A DNA stretch of 64,000 nucleotides from Kitasatospora sp. NBC_00315. GTDB lineage: Bacteria > Actinomycetota > Actinomycetes > Streptomycetales > Streptomycetaceae. The notes beneath the pieces were generated by a model, which saw only the letters and a program-made list of their open reading frames with translations, searched no databases and was not told the origin of the DNA. Position numbers and translations under genes: made by a program. Positions 56,917 to 64,000 of the stretch are shown here, piece by piece; position 1 is the stretch's first letter; the number at the start of each line of letters is the position of its first letter. The stretch spans positions 2,418,001 through 2,482,000 of the forward strand of contig NZ_CP108025.1 in NCBI RefSeq assembly GCF_041435095.1. The letters run 5' to 3'.

Positions 56917-58137
56917 GTGGCTCTCCGGAAGGACACCGAGGCGGCACCCCGCCCGGGCGAGCAGCTCGCGCGGCAGGGCCGGCACAGCAGGCCGAAGCCG
57001 TTCGGCGGGCGCTTGCGGCTGCCCACCCTCCGGTTCTCCGGCGCGGCGATGGCGATGTCCACCGTGGTCGGCATCAGCATCGCCACCACCTGGTTGCTGA
57101 ACGAGCAGCAGTCCGTCGGCCGCCGGACCGGATTCGCCTCCGTCGGAGCCAGCCCGCCGCCCAGCCCGGCGGCCGAGCGGCAGCCAGACACCCGGATCGA
57201 CTCCCACGGCGGCGCTCCCGGCGACGCGCGCGGCTCGGCCGCGCCCTTCCGGGCGGCCGGCCCCGCCGACTCCGCGCCGGGCTCCCGCGGCTCCGGGCGG
57301 ACCCCCCCACCGGCCGCCGCCGCACCCACCGCCTCCCCGGCGGCCGTACCCCCGACCCCGGCCGGACCCGGACAGGGCGTCACCGGCACCCGGCCCACCA
57401 CGCCCTGCGAGCCGGCCGCCGGGCCGAGCGCCGCGCCCGGCCCGGTCGTGCCCAGCCCGGTCGTACCCACGCCGCTTCCCGCGGCCGACGCGCCGCCGCC
57501 CTCCCTCGTGCCGGCCTCCCTCGCCTCGGCCGCCGCCGGGAAGCCGTCGGTCGCACCGACCCCGGCGGCGCAGCCGCCTGCCGCCGGGATCACGCCGGTC
57601 CCGCAGCCCCTGGCCACTCACCTCCCCGTCGCGGAGCGGCCGGCCGACGCCGCCGCGCTCTCGGGGACGGCCACCCACCAGTCGCTCGGCCGCGACGGCG
57701 CCCGTCACGTCCTCGGGCTCACGGTGACCGAGCCGCTGACCGCCCTGGAGGCGGAGTTCCGGCTCAACCCGTCCGAGGTGGCCCCCGGCGCCACCGCCTG
57801 GACCGACCTGGCCGGCGCGGTGATGACGGCCTCCTCGGAGGACGGCGTGCTGGTGTACCGCTTCACCTCCCCCGCCGGGACGGACGTCCGGCCCGGTGAC
57901 TACACCTTCGGCGTTCGCCGCGTCCCGTCCGGCGGCACCGGACGGGCCGTCACCGGCGACACCGTCGCGGCCGTCGGCGACGACGACCGCGCCGGCGCCC
58001 GGACACCGACCGAGAGCTGGACCGCCTCCGCCTTCGGCATCCTGACGCCCCGTGCGGTGGCCGCCCTCGGCGACTTCGGGCGCACCCCGGCCGCCCCGGT
58101 GCCGGCACCCGCCGCGGTGCCCGCGCGCGGCCGCTGA
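56917..58137 (+). CDS. Hypothetical membrane-anchored Pro/Ala-rich protein
   Basis: 406 residues from GTG 56917. A basic N-terminus (1-40) and one hydrophobic helix (~41-62, FSGAAMAMSTVVGISIATTW) suggest a type II membrane anchor. Residues ~70-230 are Pro/Ala/Ser-rich and probably a disordered wall-spanning linker. The C-terminal part (~235-385) has beta-strand character (HVLGLTVTEPLTALEAEFRL, GVLVYRFTSPAG, GDYTFGVRRV) and may be a small extracellular domain. I do not recognise a family. The divergent neighbour is the SsgA-like gene; a role in the envelope is only suggested by topology. Confidence 0.7.
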   Translation: MALRKDTEAAPRPGEQLARQGRHSRPKPFGGRLRLPTLRFSGAAMAMSTVVGISIATTWLLNEQQSVGRRTGFASVGASPPPSPAAERQPDTRIDSHGGAPGDARGSAAPFRAAGPADSAPGSRGSGRTPPPAAAAPTASPAAVPPTPAGPGQGVTGTRPTTPCEPAAGPSAAPGPVVPSPVVPTPLPAADAPPPSLVPASLASAAAGKPSVAPTPAAQPPAAGITPVPQPLATHLPVAERPADAAALSGTATHQSLGRDGARHVLGLTVTEPLTALEAEFRLNPSEVAPGATAWTDLAGAVMTASSEDGVLVYRFTSPAGTDVRPGDYTFGVRRVPSGGTGRAVTGDTVAAVGDDDRAGARTPTESWTASAFGILTPRAVAALGDFGRTPAAPVPAPAAVPARGR

Positions 58138-58276
58138 CCCGGCGGCAACCGGTCCGACGATCCGACAGCACCCGGCCCGTCGGCCGGTCCGTTCGGCACA
58201 CCCGTTCGTTACTGTGGATCCCGTCGGCGCGCCGGCCCTGCCCCAGTTCCGCCACCCCCTTCCCAGGAGGACTCCC

Positions 58277-59524
58277 GTGACCACGGTCCTGACCCAGGGC
58301 GGCAACGCCCCACTGACCGCCGTGCGGGTGACCGTCGAGGTGACCGCGCCCAAGGCGCTCGACGTCTCGGGCCTGCTGCTGACGGACGCCGGGAAGGTCC
58401 GCTCCGACGCCGACTTCGTGTTCTTCAACGCCCCGAACGGCCCCGGGGTGACCCACCGCCCGGCCGGCCGTGGCGGGGCCGACGCCATCACCATCGACAC
58501 GGCGGGCGTCCCGGCCGAGATCACCAAGATCGTGGTGACGGCCAGCCCGGACGAGTCCGGCGTCACCTTCGCCGGTATCGAACCGACCGCGACCGTGCGC
58601 GACGCCGACACCGGCGCGGTGCTGATCACCTTCACCCCGCCCCGGCTCGACCGGGAGACCGCCCTGGTGGTGGTCGAGGTGTACCAGCGCGGCGGTGCCT
58701 GGAAGGTGCGCGCCGTCGGGCAGGGCTACGCCGACGGCCTGGCCGGCATCGCCACCGACTTCGGCGTCTCGGTCGAGGAGGAGTCGGCGCCCGCAGCGGC
58801 GGGCACGCAGGCCCCGCCGGCGCCGCTGACGCCTCCCCAGCCGGCCCACGCCCCGGCCACGCCCGCCCCGCCGGCCAGGGCGCCGCTCACCCCGCCGCCC
58901 CCGTTCCAGAACCCGCCGATGCCGGCCACCACCGCGCCGTCGTTCACCAAGGTCACCCTGGACAAGGGCCGGGTGAACCTGGTCAAGGGCGGCTCGGTGT
59001 CGCTGGAGAAGAACGGCCGGCCCTTCCTGTCCGCCGTACGGATGGGCCTGGGCTGGGAGCCCGCGGGCCACGGCCGCAACGTCGACCTGGACGCGTCCTG
59101 CATCGCCTTCGACGCCCAGCGCAACAAGATCGAGACCGCCTGGTTCATGAAGCTGTCGATCTTCAACGGCGCGATCGCGCACTCCGGAGACAACCTCACC
59201 GGCGCGGGCTCGGGCGACGACGAGTCGATCACCGTGCACCTGGACGGCCTGCCGCCCGAGGCCTGCGGGCTGGTCTTCGTGGTCAACTCCTTCTCCGGCC
59301 AGAGGTTCACCGACGTCAAGAACGCCTACTGCCGGCTGCTGGACGCGGGCAGCGGGCAGGAGCTGGTCCGCTTCGACCTCACCCAGTCCGAACCGCACAC
59401 CGGCGTGGTGATGTGCAAGCTGGTCCGCCAGTTCTCCGGCGAGTGGGTGATGACGGCGATCGGCGAGTACGTCGACGCCAAGACCGCCCGGGCGATGGTC
59501 AAGCCCGCCTCCGCGATGCTCTGA
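58277..59524 (+). CDS. TerD family protein, two TerD domains
   Basis: 415 residues from GTG with AGGAGG upstream. The N-terminal TerD-like domain (1-165) is degenerate: GDN and GDDE calcium motifs are replaced by PAG and GADA. A Pro-rich linker spans ~172-215. The C-terminal domain (~220-415) is canonical, with NVDLDASCIAFD, HSGDNLTGAGSGDDESITVHL and VFVVNSFSGQRF. TerD proteins bind calcium and belong to tellurite/stress systems with unclear biochemistry. No other ter gene is adjacent. A hairpin after the stop probably terminates it. Confidence 0.92.
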   Translation: MTTVLTQGGNAPLTAVRVTVEVTAPKALDVSGLLLTDAGKVRSDADFVFFNAPNGPGVTHRPAGRGGADAITIDTAGVPAEITKIVVTASPDESGVTFAGIEPTATVRDADTGAVLITFTPPRLDRETALVVVEVYQRGGAWKVRAVGQGYADGLAGIATDFGVSVEEESAPAAAGTQAPPAPLTPPQPAHAPATPAPPARAPLTPPPPFQNPPMPATTAPSFTKVTLDKGRVNLVKGGSVSLEKNGRPFLSAVRMGLGWEPAGHGRNVDLDASCIAFDAQRNKIETAWFMKLSIFNGAIAHSGDNLTGAGSGDDESITVHLDGLPPEACGLVFVVNSFSGQRFTDVKNAYCRLLDAGSGQELVRFDLTQSEPHTGVVMCKLVRQFSGEWVMTAIGEYVDAKTARAMVKPASAML

Positions 59525-59539
59525 GCACGCCCTCGGACG

Positions 59540-59576
59540 GTCCTGGTGGAGCCCCCGACCGGGCCCCCACCAGGGC
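59540..59576 (+). terminator. Terminator hairpin after the TerD gene
   Basis: CCTGGTGG (59542-59549) pairs with CCACCAGG (59567-59574), and inner GCCC/GGGC segments can extend the stem. It lies 17 bp after the stop. Confidence 0.55.
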
Positions 59577-59700
59577 CGTTCGGGGTTGCGGGGTCCGGCC
59601 GACTAGACTGTGCGCGTGAGCCGTGCGGACCAGGAACCCGGCTCAGCAGGTACGGAGAGGCGTCACCCGGCCTGACGCCCACTGGTACCCGAGGAATCGC

Positions 59701-61314
<1,614 letters not shown>

Positions 61315-61322
61315 CCCGTCGG

Positions 61323-61369
61323 CACGAGCCCGCGCTCCCGCCGGTGACCGGCGGGAGCGCGGGCTCGTG
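61323..61369. terminator. Perfect 22-bp terminator stem after prfC
   Basis: Arms 61323-61344 and 61348-61369 are exactly complementary with a 3-nt loop TGA. It begins 9 bp after the prfC stop. Confidence 0.85.
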
Positions 61370-61398
61370 GGCGGGGCCGCGTCCCGACCACGGCACGA

Positions 61399-61436
61399 GG
61401 ACGGGGCGGGCGCACCGAAGTGCGTCCGCCCCGTCC
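61399..61436. terminator. 17-bp terminator stem after proline dehydrogenase
   Basis: Arms 61399-61415 and 61420-61436 pair with one G-T wobble around the tetraloop CGAA. It lies 33 bp beyond the proline dehydrogenase stop on the leftward transcript, back to back with the prfC terminator. Confidence 0.75.
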
Positions 61437-61468
61437 GGCCTCCCGGGAGCACCGCCCCGGGAGCGCGG

Positions 61469-62398
61469 TCAGCCGCGCGTCGCCATCGCCCGCAGGAAGA
61501 ACGCCAGGTTCGCCGGACGCTCCGCGAGGCGGCGCATGAAGTACCCGTACCACTCCTGGCCGTAGGGGAGGTAGACCCGCATGGTGTTGCCCTCCTCCGC
61601 GAGGCGCAGCTGCTCCTCGGGGCGGATGCCGTAGAGCATCTGGTACTCGAAGCTGTCACGCCCGCGACCGCTCCACTCGGCCAGCTGGCCGGCGATGCTG
61701 ATCATGTTCGGGTCGTGCGAGGCGACCATCGGGTAGCCCTGACCGGCCATCAGCACCTTGAGGCAGCGGACGTAGCTGAGGTCGACGGCGCGCTTGCCCT
61801 GGAAGGCGACCGACTCGGGCTCCTTGTAGGCGCCCTTGCAGAGCCGCACCCGCGAGCCCTCGCCGGCGAACTCCCGGCAGTCGTCCTCGGTGCGCCGCAG
61901 GTACGCCTGGAGCACGACGCCGAGCCAGGGGAAGTCCGCGCGCAGTTCGCGGGCGATTCCCAGCGTGGAGTCGGTGGTGGTGTGGTCCTCCATGTCCAGG
62001 GTGACCGTGGTGCCGGCGTCGGCCGCGGCCTCGCAGATCCGGCGGGCGTTCTCCAGGGCGATCTTCTCGCCGTCGACCGGCAGGAACTGACCGACCGCCG
62101 AGAGCTTCACCGAGACCTCGGCGCCGGCCGCCAGGCCGGTGTCCTTGAGGGCGGTCAGCAGGTGCTCGTACGCCTCGGCGGTACCGGCGGCCTGGGCGGC
62201 GTCCTTGGTGTCCTCGCCCAGGTGGTCCAGGGTGATCCGGCGGCCGGTGGCGGCCAACTCGTCGCACGCGGTGACGGCGTCGTCCAGCAGCTCACCGGCG
62301 ACGAAGCGCTCGACGATGGCGTGGGTCGGGGGGAACTTCTCGACGACGGTGCGCACCTGCGGGGAGCGGGACGCGGCGAGGAGGGCGGAACGGAGCAT
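61469..62398 (-). CDS. Proline dehydrogenase
   Basis: 309 residues, the monofunctional PRODH barrel. It oxidises proline to 1-pyrroline-5-carboxylate with FAD at the membrane. TLDHLGEDTKD near the N-terminus, RLCKGAYKEPESVAFQ, VASHDPNMISIA and FEYQMLYGIRPEEQLRL are active-site and FAD blocks. ATG 62398 has AGGAG upstream. The partial gene upstream encodes the next enzyme of the pathway, so the pair degrades proline to glutamate. The 139-bp gap between them has only GC-rich low-complexity sequence. Confidence 0.94.
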   Translation of the reverse strand: MLRSALLAASRSPQVRTVVEKFPPTHAIVERFVAGELLDDAVTACDELAATGRRITLDHLGEDTKDAAQAAGTAEAYEHLLTALKDTGLAAGAEVSVKLSAVGQFLPVDGEKIALENARRICEAAADAGTTVTLDMEDHTTTDSTLGIARELRADFPWLGVVLQAYLRRTEDDCREFAGEGSRVRLCKGAYKEPESVAFQGKRAVDLSYVRCLKVLMAGQGYPMVASHDPNMISIAGQLAEWSGRGRDSFEYQMLYGIRPEEQLRLAEEGNTMRVYLPYGQEWYGYFMRRLAERPANLAFFLRAMATRG

Positions 62399-62537
62399 CG
62401 GTACTCCTGGAACTCAGGTCTTCGGACGGTGACGGAGGCGAGGGGCCGGGGCGGCGGCGGGGGGGTGGCCGCCGCCCCGGGGAGGGGCGGCACGGGGAAG
62501 AGGCGCCCCTCGTCCTTGGGGGTGGGCCCGCCGGGGC

Positions 62538-64000
<1,463 letters not shown>

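Overview
The window is very GC-rich, uses GTG and TTG starts freely, and carries an SsgA-like protein, a GlnII-type glutamine synthetase behind a GlnR box, a TerD protein and an LAxTG-anchored SCO1860-type protein. All of this points to a Streptomycetaceae chromosome (Streptomyces or Kitasatospora). No rRNA, tRNA, CRISPR array, insertion sequence or phage gene was seen. Starts were chosen from ribosome-binding sites, family length and overlaps, and several GTG/TTG starts are tentative.

Layout. 1-2.6 kb: the end of an ethylmalonyl-CoA pathway cluster (lyase, MaoC hydratase, acyl-CoA dehydrogenase). 3.0-4.6 kb: psd-pssA for phosphatidylethanolamine. 4.7-8.6 kb: an unknown protein, an alpha/beta hydrolase and a HTH regulator, all leftward. 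8.9-21 kb: a cobalamin block (B12 riboswitch, cobD, cobQ, fused chelatase I/D protein, cobO, cobB, then CobE-like and CobC-like genes) interrupted by three leftward genes (phosphoesterase, MFS, propeller protein). 21-28.4 kb: glnII, a sortase-anchored protein, ung, an amidohydrolase, a class V aminotransferase and an MFS exporter. 28.6-38.2 kb: a phosphonate-type locus. 38.2-41.7 kb: an SMR transporter, a TetR regulator and a reductase-hydrolase fusion. 42.0-45.4 kb: a nuclease-like protein and a Tat-exported phospholipase C. 45.5-48.5 kb: MarR plus a drug ABC exporter, and a DUF4097 protein. 48.8-50.6 kb: phosphonatase-like hydrolase and FAD oxidoreductase. 50.7-54.5 kb: PPOX protein, PAP2, DedA, BlaI, M56 peptidase. 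54.7-59.5 kb: GAF regulator, SsgA-like protein, Pro-rich membrane protein, TerD. 59.7-64 kb: prfC, proline dehydrogenase and a partial pruA.

The most interesting system is an apparent organophosphonate regulon. A single 523-residue protein (28660-30231) joins a gamma-butyrobetaine-hydroxylase-like Fe/2-oxoglutarate oxygenase (TmpA type) to an HD-domain di-iron oxygenase (PhnZ/TmpB type) with every expected ligand present. It is followed by a GntR/UTRA regulator and a complete ABC importer. The same palindromic operator, core AAGTTGGYTRTACAACT, stands before the fusion gene, before the importer, before the nuclease-like/phospholipase C pair, and in a weaker form before the FAD oxidoreductase/phosphonatase-like pair. 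I infer that one regulator controls uptake, two cleavage routes and possibly release of headgroups from lipids.

Other regulators sit next to convincing operators: TetR (TAGACCGGTCTA, three copies), BlaI (two 18-bp palindromes between blaI and dedA-pap2), two MarR proteins, and GlnR. These assignments rest on reading the sequence; no database search was possible.
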